Source of the DNA: Sympetrum striolatum
Taxonomy: Eukaryota > Arthropoda > Insecta > Odonata > Libellulidae
DNA length: 64,000 nucleotides
Assembly (NCBI GenBank): GCA_947579665.1
Contig: OX388349.1
Span: forward strand, 67,708,841-67,772,840
Direction: 5' to 3'
Made by a program: the position numbers and the translations under genes. Shown here piece by piece: positions 1-11,031 of the stretch (its first letter is position 1; each line of letters opens with the position of its first letter). The notes below the pieces were generated by a model. It was not told the origin of the DNA, did not search any database, and saw only the letters and a list, made by a program, of their open reading frames with translations.

Positions 1-201
1 GTCCAACTGGTTCCCACCATCCTTGGATGCAAGAATCACCCCTCATTGGTGTAGTTACCTCTTCAAGTGGTTCATTTGCTCTTGGTAGACTTAGTGACCC
101 AGTGATTCCTGATAATTACATTGGGACCGTATGCCTACCAGAAACAGGGTCTCATTCCTTGAAAGCTGAGGAATACTTCTCCCTTAGTTGGGGAATCAAA
201 G
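1..201 (+). CDS. Serine protease homolog, exon (5' end outside window)
   Basis: The reading frame is open from the window edge and ends one base into a Gly codon at a GTGTGT donor. It carries the FALGRL strand and the YIGTVCLPE motif with the conserved Cys. Confidence 0.7.
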
Positions 202-1665
202 GTGTGTAAAATGTTATGTCTTTCAAACAAATATCTTGTATAAAGATACCAGAATCACAATATTCAATTATAATCTTGAGTGTCCTTAATCTCATGAGAG
301 GATGAATACGAATGAAAGAAAATGATATGGTATTTCAATTTTAGCTATGATTTTTACCTGAAATTTTATTCAGATTTTTCATGATTAATACTTTCTTCTG
401 AACTTTATTTGTTAATTTTTACAAAATAATTATTATTACAAAATACTATTGTTCACAGGAGATAGACTGGAGTCTGTGAAGCTTAATGTAACCTCATGTC
501 ATAACAGTAGTGATCCATCAAATCTTATCTGCGCAATTGAGGGAGAAACCAGAGGACAGCAGTATTGTCAGGTAGGATATCTATAATTTATTATTGGTAA
601 TGGTAGAATTTATTTTTTTTGTGTATACATCCATTTTTAAATATACCTACTATATATTATTTTGATGTACATACATTAATAATAATGTCTATGTAAAGTC
701 CCTGCAAGCAACCTATTTTCCTAATTGATAGCTCTTGTGTACCGTCATAGAGTACCATAGAGTCTAGTTACTCTATGGTATCGTTCATGGAAAAATTGAA
801 TTCTTGAAATGATTTTTTCTAGCTTCTATTCATAATCTTCCATGCACAATCAGAACACCCTATATAACAGGAAGTTTTCATTGCATTGGCTACATCTTCT
901 AAGAGTGTAATTTCTCTGAAGTTATTTAGTAAATTTATCCTTTTGATTAGTCTTCTATCTTCTAATGATTCTCACCTTGCATCCTGTATCATCTGAGTAA
1001 CACTCTCTGTTTTATGGTAGCAATCTTTCACAAATCATTTCACCATTTGTTATAACTTTTCTAATTCTCTAATATGACACATGTTAGCAGGTTCCCATAC
1101 ACTGCATGCATACTCAAGGTGAGACCTAATTAATGCTAAGCAATATTGAATTATTTATTTCTGAAGCTTAAAATTTTTGGATAAAGTTTACTTTGAAACT
1201 TTCCTTGAGAAAGACTATCTATAACCACTGTGCAAAAATCATATTTCTCAAATTTAGAACAGTTCTTTATACAAGTATAAATATTTACACCAGAGTATGG
1301 CTTGATGTGATCATTCCAGCAGATGTGCCATTAAAAATATATATCTTCATATTTGAATAGATTTGAAATTGAATTAACAATTTTATCAGTCTCTAATTTA
1401 TACATCACTCATTACTTTGCAGGATACTGCATTACCAGGGAAGCCCCTTCTCTTGCAAACTCATTATGACAGCTCAGGAAAGAAGAAACAACGATGGACA
1501 ATTGTTGGAGTAGATAGTGGAAGAAGAATAAGTAGTGGAAAAGCAGAGGATGTGACATGTGGGGAGTGGGTTTTTGAGGGAGTGAGGCAGAGCCTGGATT
1601 GGGTAAAACACACCACACAAGGAATATCTGAAACTGGAGAGAATGCCTTTGCTGGAGGAGGCTGA
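1..1665 (+). CDS. Serine protease homolog (trypsin fold), 3' part, three exons
   Basis: This is the C-terminal part of a secreted trypsin/chymotrypsin-fold protein; the 5' exons lie left of the window. My splice model is 1-201, 459-571 and 1423-1665, with phase 1 then phase 0 introns, all GT-AG. The joined product reads through FALGRLSDPV, YIGTVCLPE, CHNSSDP, then WTIVGVDSGR and VRQSLDWVK. These match the family's central strand, the VCLP motif, the late W-x-V-G-V strand and the closing helix. The segment that should hold GDSGGP reads CQ-DTALPGKPLL, so the nucleophile Ser is absent. The DIALL-type strand reads SFALG, so the catalytic Asp also appears replaced. It is therefore probably a non-catalytic serine protease homolog; in arthropods many of these act as cofactors in clotting or melanisation, but that role is inference. 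The stop is TGA at 1663-1665. Confidence 0.75.
459..571 (+). CDS. Serine protease homolog, internal exon
   Basis: It is bounded by TTCACAG and GTAGGA. It is 113 bases long, enters in phase 1 and leaves in phase 0. It encodes two Cys-containing stretches and ends in YCQ, just before the position where a GDSGG motif would be expected. Confidence 0.7.
753..780. repeat. 10-bp perfect hairpin
   Basis: TACCATAGAG at 753-762 is the exact reverse complement of 771-780, with an 8-base loop. It lies in the protease homolog intron, just left of a LINE relic. Confidence 0.6.
790..1380 (-). mobile_element. Degenerate CR1-type LINE 3' relic in intron
   Basis: Read on the minus strand, the segment around 1085-1130 encodes a decayed LEYACSVWEP-like stretch. 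It matches in order and spacing the LEYCCAVWDPH region of the intact CR1-like ORF2 in this window. Many stops are present. The boundaries are approximate and the identification rests on this one motif plus general order. Confidence 0.4.
1423..1665 (+). CDS. Serine protease homolog, terminal exon
   Basis: It follows a TTTGCAG acceptor, starts in phase 0 and reads DTALPGKPLLLQ where an active enzyme would have DSGGPL. It then gives the WTIVGV strand, a Cys and the final helix VRQSLDWVK, and ends with a glycine-rich tail and TGA. Confidence 0.75.
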   Translation, partial: DTALPGKPLLLQTHYDSSGKKKQRWTIVGVDSGRRISSGKAEDVTCGEWVFEGVRQSLDWVKHTTQGISETGENAFAGGG

Positions 1666-3050
1666 AAACAGTCAAACTTCTCAACTTGCTCATATTCAGT
1701 GTCTGTGTGTTAATTGTGATGCACATTGTAAAGATAAAATGTGTTATGTACATTTGTTACAAAACAGTATTTTGTGTGACTGGACGAAGCATGAATGTGA
1801 GTGTGTTTTGTGGAAAATAATAAGTTATAGTGGGATGTTGATGAAACAAGGTGCTAATGAGGCTCTAATGGACCAAATGACAGTTCATTTTACCTTAAAT
1901 TATGTGCTATGAAAGTTGATGTTAATATATTCTGTGAAATATATATATTAAATAGTTGTTTTAAGTTTTGCTGCATCTATAATTTTTCCTCCTATATGTC
2001 TCATAATGAACAGGTAAGATGATTTTACAAATTAGTTTTTGTAGCAAGTGTTGTGTGGCTATTTAGGCAGTTGAGTATCAAATAATGTTGAAAACATATG
2101 TCAAGGAAAATTGGACAGAAGATTGGGATAAAAGAAGTTTTAATCAAAAGGGAAATTAAATGAATAATCATATTTTATAATTATTTTAATTAATTTAATG
2201 GTTTGTAAAATGATATTTGCAGGATGAATGAAAACTCTTTAATAAACTAATGCATTAATAATTCTTACAATTAGTATGAGAATTAGATGGATTGCTATTA
2301 TATTGGAAAACAATAGAGTAAAAGTTTTTTACCTTTTTGTATCACAGGGACTCATCATAGTTTTCCTGGTGGAACACAAAGCTAAACTAATCAGAATTAT
2401 TATTTCAACATTCACAAAACTCTTGCAATTATGATGCTAAAGAAAGAAAGCCTTTGGATTTCCTCAACAGTTAAGAAGAAAATAAGAATATAGATAACCC
2501 AAGTCAAATAGCAATGAGTACTCTTCAATAATTTTCAAACAATGGATTGAGTGTCAAGCACCAAAAAGTCTATGCTAAGTTTTTGCCATTCTAAGCTATC
2601 ATTCTAAAAAAAAGGTAACAAATCATTTTCTCCTTTCCTTTCATTGTTTTTCTAGATATAGGAGTTGTAAGAGATTATGAAAAATTTTCCAAACGATACC
2701 AATAACTCAGAGAACTAAGAAAGGAACAAAAGAGATGAAATGCTCATAAAATCTGTATTTGGCAATGCCAAACATGAAGGGAAGATAATTTGTACTTTAA
2801 AATACAACATATTACTTGAATAAATAAGGCATTTGTTTTTTGGTTAGACAGGTATATAAAGTTCCTCTTTGGAGTGTATCTTTAATGTCAAATAGGTGCT
2901 AACTCAAGAAAATGTATTTTAGTTATAGAAGAGCAGAATATTGCAGGATTGAGTAATGACGAGAAACTGTAGATGATGCAGCATCTATAGCATAGCATAC
3001 CATCTCTAACATCCTACCATATTTAGAATTTGAAAGTTGCACATTTAGCA
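1666..3050. other. 3' flank of the protease homolog, no further gene seen
   Basis: This is AT-rich sequence without convincing coding signal. An AATAAA at 2241-2246 is a possible polyadenylation signal, but it is more than 500 bases past the stop. Confidence 0.4.
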
Positions 3051-3054
3051 TTAA

Positions 3055-3090
3055 AAAGTCCTTTCTTTCTTCATAGAAAGAGAGGACTTT
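3055..3090. repeat. 15-bp hairpin, one mismatch
   Basis: AAAGTCCTTTCTTTC at 3055-3069 pairs with 3076-3090 around a 6-base loop. It stands alone in unassigned DNA. Confidence 0.6.
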
Positions 3091-5816
3091 ATAGATTGGT
3101 CACCATTCATAGTTGGGTGCTTTTCGGGCAGATATCCTTTGATTTTGTTTGTGCATTAGGTTTTAAATGAGCCGAGCTACTATTGGAGTGGCAATATCTC
3201 TTGGCCATGTAGGACAGAAACATAGAATATAGATAATGGTAACGTAAATTTAGGTAATGATTCTTGACGAGACACAGTGAGAATTCCTCAATTGTTCATG
3301 TATACTTTTCTCTGTATGTCTAGGTAAAAGAATTTTAACAGCTGACAAATGAAAGATTGGGATTCACATGGTTGCTGAGTGGATGCTGGTTGTACTTGTA
3401 AACAAGTACTTTCTCCCCATTAAAGATAATCAGCTGCAGAGTAGCAGTCTTCTGAGCATTTTTTTCTAATTAAATCTTGCTTTCACCTTGAACAAGAATT
3501 TATGTAACTGAAATGAGGTATATTGCTTCGATGCTAAAAATTAATAAATAAAGAAATGAAGATGGTAAAATTGGTTTTGTTTAAAATTTGTGGTTTTAAT
3601 GTAACAGTACTGTGACCGATCCTTCCTCTTAACAGTTTCTCCCTTTATTTCTGTCGAGACAAATAACAAAATATAATAGTGAACAATCGCGTTTTCGAAA
3701 TGGTCCGACCTGCCGGTCAACTTGGGGCTGGTTCTTCGAAGTCGTTCCTTCACTTCCTCCGTGGCCTTGCCCTCTGGGCTCCTCTGCCCGTCTTCTACTT
3801 CTTCACTCGCCTTTGCGGCCTTGCCGTCACCGTCCCTGCCACAGGGGTGGGATTACTATCTCCCTCTGGTGCCCAAAAGTGAAGCCAGAGGTAAAGCGGC
3901 AGATTGCGCATTTAGCCATGCTGGGTAGCACTTTTCGTATCTCCCTATACCAATACATTGTTTTTTCGTGATTTTGCGGATTTGATACAGAGTTATCAAG
4001 GTTTGATCGAGTAAGTCAAACGTTTTGGAACACAAAATGTAGTTTGAGCAATGCGTAACACGAAGCAATTTTGTTATTTTCGCGTTTATAAAGGTTTTAT
4101 AGGTAAATAAGCAGGGGCTTGTTTCTGCCTGCAGCATGGTCAATTGCTGCGCATCAGAACAGCTGCCCCCACAAAATGTTCCGAACTAAAATCTATGCAA
4201 CTTCCTTAATTTTATTATTTCATTCATTATCTGAAATCTATGAAGCAGAACGAACGTCAGTATTAATCCACGGCGTTTCAATGAACATTTCATTGTGCTC
4301 TCGGCTGCACCTGCAGGTCTTGCATGGTATACAAGTTCTCGTATTCGTCATTTTGACAACTTTTACTGCATTGAGCCCCAATTATGAATTAGAACAAACA
4401 TTTGCACAAGCGGAAAAATCTCTAATTACCCTGATAAGCTATTATAATGTATTATAGAGTAGCTTTATTTCATTGCGGTAAACGACTATTAAGGAATTTT
4501 ATGCCGTACTTGGTATTGATCAATTAAAAACAATGACGAATTAATGCATTATAATATATATAAAATTAACATTATAATAATCAACGAGGTTTTAATAGAG
4601 TTTGCGGGAGATTGGCAGACGATTCGTTCTCTGTATTTCTCTAGCAGACGACACCGGCATCCGAGAAGTTTACATTGCAGGCATGTTTTATTTTCCATAA
4701 TAAAAGGAATCAAGAGGACTTAGAGAAAAAAATCGAAGATAATCGTTAAGTGAAAGGTTCATTTAAACTATCTAAGTCCATTTCATAGGATAGACAAGCT
4801 CCTGAGTCCCGTATGAGAGGAAAATAAAACCCCAAAAATACATGTAGTTAAAGGGGAGCTGGAGAAAAGTGCAACCCAGTGCGCTGCGGGTTGCGTTATT
4901 TTTGGCTTCACTTTTCTACCGGTAGACTCTCCTTGTAGTCCCTGCCCTCGGGCGTCCAAAAAAAACATTACACACCAAAAAAAAACACACGCGAAAATCG
5001 CAGCCCTTCATTCCTCAATCGTTGCACAAAAAAAACAAACACAAAATACAATACCGTTACAGTACTACTCCTTATAATAAAGGGCTATTTCTATTTTCCT
5101 CTCTAAACACCATTTAAAGATTGGATCATGAATTTCTAGGGTACACAGGAACATAGATATATATCGTGCTGCAGCAGAATGGCAAACCCAAATGAAACAG
5201 TGTGTGGTGTATGGCGAGTGAGGGAGATGAGCAACAGCAAGTGCTGTGAGGGTTGGTTGTGTATGTTGGGGTAAATTAGCTTTAGATGGACAGAAATCAA
5301 GGCAATACATGTATAGGAAGTTTAACAGAATGAATTAGCCATCAATTACCTTATAAAATTTCTTTTTAAATATTCTCGTGCTCTGTGTCTCCAAAATATT
5401 AAAAGAAATTAGTTTTTGAATCTATATCCAACAAAGGATTAGTTGACTTATCCTGCGTTTTATTACTTTATTGTCTTAAGGAGATTGAACTATGTTAGGA
5501 ATCATTTCTATTAAAATGTTTTTAATATTGCCAATAGACCTCTGGACACCTATTGAGATAATGACATTGGTGAATACTAGGGAGAAAAACGTTACTAACA
5601 CCCAAAGAAATTTGTACGAAAGATGTTTTGTTTTCAAAATACAAGCATTTGAAAATTTCACAATTTCACTTCAGTCAAAACGTAATTCGCACCACCACCA
5701 TCTTGGATGACGTCAGGTACCACATCCATGCTTTTGGTACGTATGTTTCGTTAGTGTATGAGGAAGTTTTTGTGTATAGATAACTGCAAATTCTGTGGTT
5801 AACAGAACACCTCAAA
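3091..5816. other. Intergenic, two GC-richer patches, no gene seen
   Basis: The stretch is AT-rich except for patches at about 3690-3930 and 4840-4960. Overlapping open frames in those patches have biased pyrimidine-rich composition and no family signature. I see no splice-consistent exon. Two A-rich runs flank 4970-5050. Confidence 0.4.
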
Positions 5817-6149
5817 ATGGCAAAGTATAACATTACGTATTGCATTGTGCCCAAAGTTCAATAATACGACGAGAAGTGGCCTGGATAAATATTTCTTTAC
5901 AATTCCAAAAAATACTGCCGATTTTCCCGATGTCCCGATTTTTCCCATTTATTAGCATTGCTTTGATTTTCGGGAATTAAAAAAAATACTTCCAGGATAG
6001 GTAGAGAATCAAAACTCAAATCAAAAGTCTATACATATGGTTATGATCTATCGAAAATATAAATGATTTTTAAAGAAAATATCCTGGGTTCGACGCTAGG
6101 ACGATGCAACAATTTGCCCTTTAAAATAAATTGAGGTAGTTTTTCATTA

Positions 6150-7690
6150 TTTTTTTGATGCACTTATGGAAATGATAGGAAGTTCTCGCTATGCTAAAAG
6201 ATGTATATTAAGATTTAGTTTAAGAAAAAAATTAGATACGGCGATACTGTTCCTAGGTTCGATGCTAGAGCACATTAAAATTTCTTTCATAAGGAATATA
6301 TGTGAAAAGTAGGACGTCGTTTGAGGCAGTTGCAGCCAATATTTCTGCTTGAATTTTCATAAATAGTTAGAAATGATGATCTTCTATTGTGCTGCACAGA
6401 AAGTATTACCATTAAGACCCGAGTTCGATGCCGGGCGGTAAATATATCTCCCATATAAAACACATAGGGGTAGCTTTTCATTATTTTTTTATGCATTTAT
6501 CGAAATGATAGGAAGTTCTTACTTAGGTAGAAGATGTATACAGTGGTACCTCGAGATAGCAGCCTGACATACGAGTTTTTTGAGATACGAGCCGGAGCTC
6601 GGGCCATATTTTCGTTCAAGATACGAGCCCAAATCCGAGATACGAGCCGTGTTTCCAAGCCAAGAATGCAAAAACAAGTGATAATTAAATTTACGTAAAT
6701 GTTAAGCTTAGTTTAAGTTTAAAGTTACGAAAATAGTTTTAAGTTCTAAAAAAGCGCCGTTTACGTACGTGTCTAGAGTGCCTGCATCCCTTCCCCCCTC
6801 CCTCCTCCTTGCCGTTCACATTCGTTAGACGCACTCGTCTGTCTCCAAAGTAAGACTATTATGATAAATAACTCTTTTATTTCTTTATTTCATGTATTTG
6901 TTAATTATACATGTTTATTTGATATTTAAAAACATATCTTTATTCATAATTTACAATTTTTTGGGGATTTTTCATAGGTCCGGAACGGATTAAATCGAAT
7001 TCAGTTATTTTAAATGGGAGAAATTCGTTTGAGATACGAGCTGATTGATTTACAAGCTCGGTTCTGGAACGAATTAAACTCGTATCTCGAGGTACCACTG
7101 TATTCAGAATTCGTTAAGAAAAAAATGTAGATAAGACCATGTTTTTCTTGGGTTCGATGCCAGAGCACATTGAATTTTCTCACATAAGGAATATAATGGA
7201 AAAGTAGGACGTAGTTTAAGGCAGTTGCAACCGATATTTCTGCTTGAATTTTCACACATAGTTAGAGATGGTGATTTTCTATTGTGCTGCATAGAAAAAA
7301 TAGCCTGAAAGTCCCGGATTCGATGCTGGCCGGTAAATATATCCCCCATATAAAATACATAGGGGTAGCTTTTCATTACTTTTTTATGCATTTTTCGAAA
7401 TTATAGGAGGTTCTTGCTTAGGTAGAAGATGTATATTAAGACTCCATTTAAGAAAAAAATAGATAAGACCATGGTTTTCCTTGGTTCGATGCCAGAGCAC
7501 ATTAAATTTTCTTACATAAGGAATATAAGGGAAAAGTAGGACGTCGTTTAAGGCAGTTGCAGCAAATATTTCTGTTTGAGTTTTCACACATAGTTAGAGA
7601 TTGTGAACTGCTGTTTTGCTGCATAATAAGTATCACCAGGAAGACCCGGGTTCGATGCTGGTCGGATAAAATGCAGCGAATTAAAGAATA
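6150..7690. repeat. Tandem repeat, ~332-bp unit, about three copies
   Basis: Landmarks recur in order: CATAAGGAATATA near 6284, 7180 and 7511, GTAGGACGT, GGCAGTTGCA, TTCGATGC and ATCGAAATGATAGG. The spacing is 332 bases between the second and third copies. It is about 897 between the first and second, which becomes ~335 after subtracting the inserted 560-bp MITE. A weaker fourth unit may start near 6060. Each unit carries two TTCGATGC motifs resembling a tRNA B box, so a tRNA-derived ancestor is possible. Confidence 0.8.
6541..7100. mobile_element. Tigger/pogo-type MITE, 560 bp
   Basis: The termini are inverted copies of CAGTGGTACCTCGAGATA. The element is flanked by TA on both sides (6539-6540 and 7101-7102), the expected Tc1/mariner-superfamily target duplication. 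Subterminal GAGATACGAG motifs recur, and the right end carries the TTCG-TTCCAGAAC type palindrome common in Tigger elements. No transposase is present, so it is non-autonomous. It interrupts one unit of the 332-bp tandem repeat and is therefore younger than that array. Confidence 0.85.
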
Positions 7691-8394
7691 TTTTCATATT
7701 ATTTTTTCTATTAAGGACCGTCTCGATATGATGCCGACTTGAAATTAGTGTTATGGATATGCTTGCAGTATGCAAGCAACATTTTACTCGTATCTATTAT
7801 AGACAATCGGTGTGGATGATGAAGTGTCGACGGAAGGATGTTCTGTCGCAAAAATCATCCGTTTGCGTCTGTGAAGATCATTTTGACGTAAGCAAACACG
7901 ATGAATATAACAATATTTGCTACACTACGCCAAATACCATTAAATGCAACTTAGCATTCGTTCTTAGATATTGCTTTATGTGCACGAGGGCGGAAACATT
8001 TATGTTTTGTATATATTGCATTGTTGATAGCTGAAAACGTCTTCATTAACTAAAGACGTATTTTGCATCCTTTGTTAATAAATGGTCGATAAGAACATAT
8101 TAAATTTGCGTAGTTAAAATGCGAAATTATTACGTTCGATTCATGTTTTTTGAGAGGTAGGTGAATGCTCAGTCGTGTACACTTCTTTGAAGCGCACCAT
8201 ATATTTGATGTCATCGTAGCGTTATGTAGGTTTAATTATTTAGATCCTATTTATAAATTGATAAATATTTATAATGCCTAAGATTCATACAATAAATATA
8301 ATTCTTCCTTTTTTGTATGGTTAATTAATGATGTCCACAGTAGTTAAACACAAACATAAAATAACGAATGGACCGTACCGCTAAAGGTACTAAA

Positions 8395-8450
8395 GGGCCG
8401 CGCGGATGTGGTAGATGACGTCACATTTACGTCAGCCAATGGAAATACGT
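8395..8450. promoter_or_regulatory. CRE-like TGACGTCA and CCAAT cluster
   Basis: A TGACGTCA palindrome, a second ACGTCA and an inverted-context CCAAT lie within 40 bases in a GC-richer patch. A further TGACGTCA lies near 5707. No gene start is recognised downstream, so promoter function is only a possibility. Confidence 0.2.
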
Positions 8451-8614
8451 ATTGAGGTGGGGGTGTCTGCTGAGCAAAATTGCTTCCTTTTCTTGCGATT
8501 ATAAAAAAATACATGGCAAATTATTACCTGAAATATACGTTTTACGTATGTATTTCCCCTTTTTGATATTTTAGAATATGTTTGAAGGCTAATTAAAAGT
8601 GAGTCCAGAGGTCT

Positions 8615-8980
8615 ATTGTGGGATGTAAAATGATAAAATCTATTAAAATCTTTGAATGATAAATTTTAAAATCTTTTAATAAACTGATCTTTTCTAAATC
8701 AATGATCATCCCCAATAGTACGATATTCCCATTGTATGCAGTGAAAGTTCCCCATACATTAAAGATGGAAGTTTGACAAAGACATTTAGTATTTTCTGCG
8801 GGAGAATAACATAGTGTTTGATCAAAACTTTTAAATTGTGATGCAAAATGATAGAAATCTTTATCTTAATTATAATTGCTAAAATTGGGTTATTGCCATT
8901 GTATGCAGTATTGACCTAAACTGAGGGTTTGATAAAGAAATTAGGTTTTTTTGCATGAGAATATCATAGTTTTGAAATTG
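8615..8980. repeat. Diverged tandem duplication
   Basis: Two copies share, in order, a GATG-AAAATGATA block, CCATTGTATGCAGT (near 8730 and 8899), a GTTTGA-AAAGA block and a GAGAATA-CATAGT block. The copies are clearly diverged. Confidence 0.55.
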
Positions 8981-9229
8981 TAAATTTCTATATCATTATA
9001 CTTTCACCTGAAAATGTACTGAATATTTGTCATATTCCGCAAGCCATTTTAAATGAAGCGAATGAAATGGAAATAAAGTAAAAGTACCTTTTTTAACCAT
9101 ATAATGATAGTCCTATATCAGTTAAATTTTTTTACAATTACAGTAAATATATATATCAAATACAATTTTTAATACAAAAATGTTTTTTTTGTACAAACAG
9201 TTTTATTCATTCATAAGTGTTCTACCTTT

Positions 9230-9900
9230 CGGTAGGTTCGGCACAATCAAAAATCCCCATTAATCGCCATCTCCTTCATATCCTTATATTTAACCCAACC
9301 CCTTATGTCATCCAACATCTTCTGTCTCTGTCTTCCCCTCTGTTTTTTCCCCTGAATCCTACCCTCAATTACAACCTTTACCAATCCCTCTCCCCTCAAT
9401 ATTTGACCCACCCATTTCTCCTGACGATGGTTAATCACGTCAATCAAAGCCCTCTCCTCCCCAACCATCTCTAACACCTCCGTGTTTGTTTTCCTACCAA
9501 CCCAACTAACTTTTTCCATTCTACGTCACACCCACATCTCGAAGGCCTCAAATCGCTTGACTTCTTCCTTTCTCAAGGTCCACGTTTTGCACCCATAGAG
9601 CAACACACTCCAGACCAGGGATTTCACCAATATTTTCCTGATTCCTTTATCAAGACCTTTGGTCATTAATTAATTAATTAATTCCCTTCGCTTCATAAAG
9701 GCTTCCTTCGCCAAGGCTATTCTTTTACGAACTTCATCTTTACACCTTCCGTCCCAAGAGAGAGTACTTCCCAAATAAGAAAATTTAGTTACCTGCTCTA
9801 GTTTTTCTCCTTCCACCCTAATGGTTAACTTAACAGTTTTATTGAGAAAGAAATTGAAGTAAACTTCCCGGTCCTGCTAAGTCATTTACTTATCAGCTGG
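9230..9900 (-). mobile_element. 5'-truncated LINE, reverse transcriptase C-terminus
   Basis: On the minus strand the frame reads VKLTI-VEGEKLEQV-KFSYLGS, then LLYGCKTWTLRKEEVKRFEAFEMW, then KVSWVGRKTNTEVLEMVGEER, then KWVGQILRGEGLVK and RQKMLDDIRG. This is the order of the C-terminal domain of RTE/CR1-like LINE polymerases. It contains stops, including one after FEMWV, and a TTAA microsatellite expansion near 9667. Only the tail is present, so it is a dead 5'-truncated insertion. Confidence 0.75.
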
Positions 9901-10254
9901 TGCCATATTACATAAACACATCAATCAATCAGAATAAAATAATATAGAATAAAGAAAGCACAACAAAAAAGGAAGATATAAATATGCTTCTCTGTTTCCT
10001 TATTGAGAAAAAGTACCAATAAGTTTATCTATTTACAGTTCTCAGTAGATAATTTGAGATTTTATTTTGACCTTAGAAATAGTTTTTAAGTTATTCAGTT
10101 CCTTCGGTAATAGATTAAAAATTATAGGTAATAGTATATTCAGATTTATTTTGCCATTTAGATAATAGTAACATGGTACATGGTATCAGGTATCATCCCT
10201 TTTAAGAATATCAGCATGTAGAATTTTTTATTGTTTAATATTTCGATATGAAGT

Positions 10255-10370
10255 ACCGCATATGCCGGCGTATAAGTCGAGCACTAAAATTTTGAGGTGA
10301 ATTTCAGGTTTTTGCCTATTTTCAGCGTATAAGTCGACCCAAAAAAATAAGGCAAAATAAATTTTAAAAA
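10255..10370. mobile_element. Fragment with GCGTATAAGTCGA repeats
   Basis: GCGTATAAGTCGA occurs twice in the same orientation (near 10270 and 10326), separated by T-rich sequence. I associate this motif with ends of arthropod DNA transposons but cannot name the family. No partner inverted end is seen nearby. Confidence 0.3.
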
Positions 10371-11031
10371 TTTTCATCATAACCCAATCCAAATTTGGAC
10401 CAATGGAACCTCAAATACCTTTGAGAGTAATTCACTTAGATGAGAACGTTAACCCGATCATATTCGTGCCAATTGAGCAATACTTCTCTACGAGGAATTG
10501 ATTGTTTTTGTTTAAGTGGCGTCAAAAGAGGTTCCATCGAAAGATGCATTGATGAAGTACATTCCTTCAAAATAAAAATAAAAATATTGACTCCGAACCT
10601 CTTTTCCATATTAGAGAGTAATTCATATTTTAACCCTATGATTAAACAAGCGGCGCTTACTGCATTAATTGAGAAGTCAATCGCTTCCTCTAGAAGAGAC
10701 TCCTTAATACGTAATTAAACGTGCCTAAGCATGAATTATTGGTAGGAAATACATCGACCGTTGAATTGATATGAGTATTTAAATCTAGAAATTATCCTCA
10801 ATAAGGTACAGTAGATAATCATTTACTCCGCTAGCTTACCAGTCTTTAGATTTAAATTTAGGCTGAAGGGATTCTATCCAGCGATTAATTTATTAACTTT
10901 GTAGTTTTGTGACCATTCGTGAATCCCTGACTGATGCAATTTGATCGAATCTTAGGTACCAGTTAGGGTACCGAAAGTTAGGTAAGTGAGTGTTTCTGCG
11001 AATATTTTCCTTGGTAACTAATAATTAACTA

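Larger units (their letters stand above)
5817..7962 (+). pseudogene. THAP-domain gene relic, split and frameshifted
   Basis: Two separated pieces together resemble one THAP (C2CH) zinc-finger domain, a DNA-binding module. The first, 5817-5919, starts at ATG, reads a YCIVP motif, breaks frame near 5850-5860 where the second Cys should be, and continues in the +1 frame as a K-Y-F-F-T-I-P-K-N stretch. The second, 7803 to about 7962 after a TATTATAG acceptor-like site, reads W-M-M-K-C-R-R-K-D then SSVCVCEDHFD, which supplies the C-x2-H half of the zinc ligand set. Order, strand and spacing fit an exon-intron-exon gene. The frameshift and the rapid loss of similarity after residue 60 mark it as broken. 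The ~1.9-kb gap is filled with tandem repeats and a MITE. It could come from a host THAP gene or from a THAP-bearing transposase. Confidence 0.55.
8035..9225. other. Gene-free stretch
   Basis: Apart from the CRE-like cluster and the diverged duplication it is AT-rich and shows no coding signal. Confidence 0.4.

Noticed and set aside
3679..3928. Two overlapping 67-68 codon frames
   Set aside because: Pyrimidine-rich low-complexity composition and no recognisable family.
4119..4457. 112-codon plus-strand frame
   Set aside because: No family match, and it lies in DNA with no splice or repeat context.
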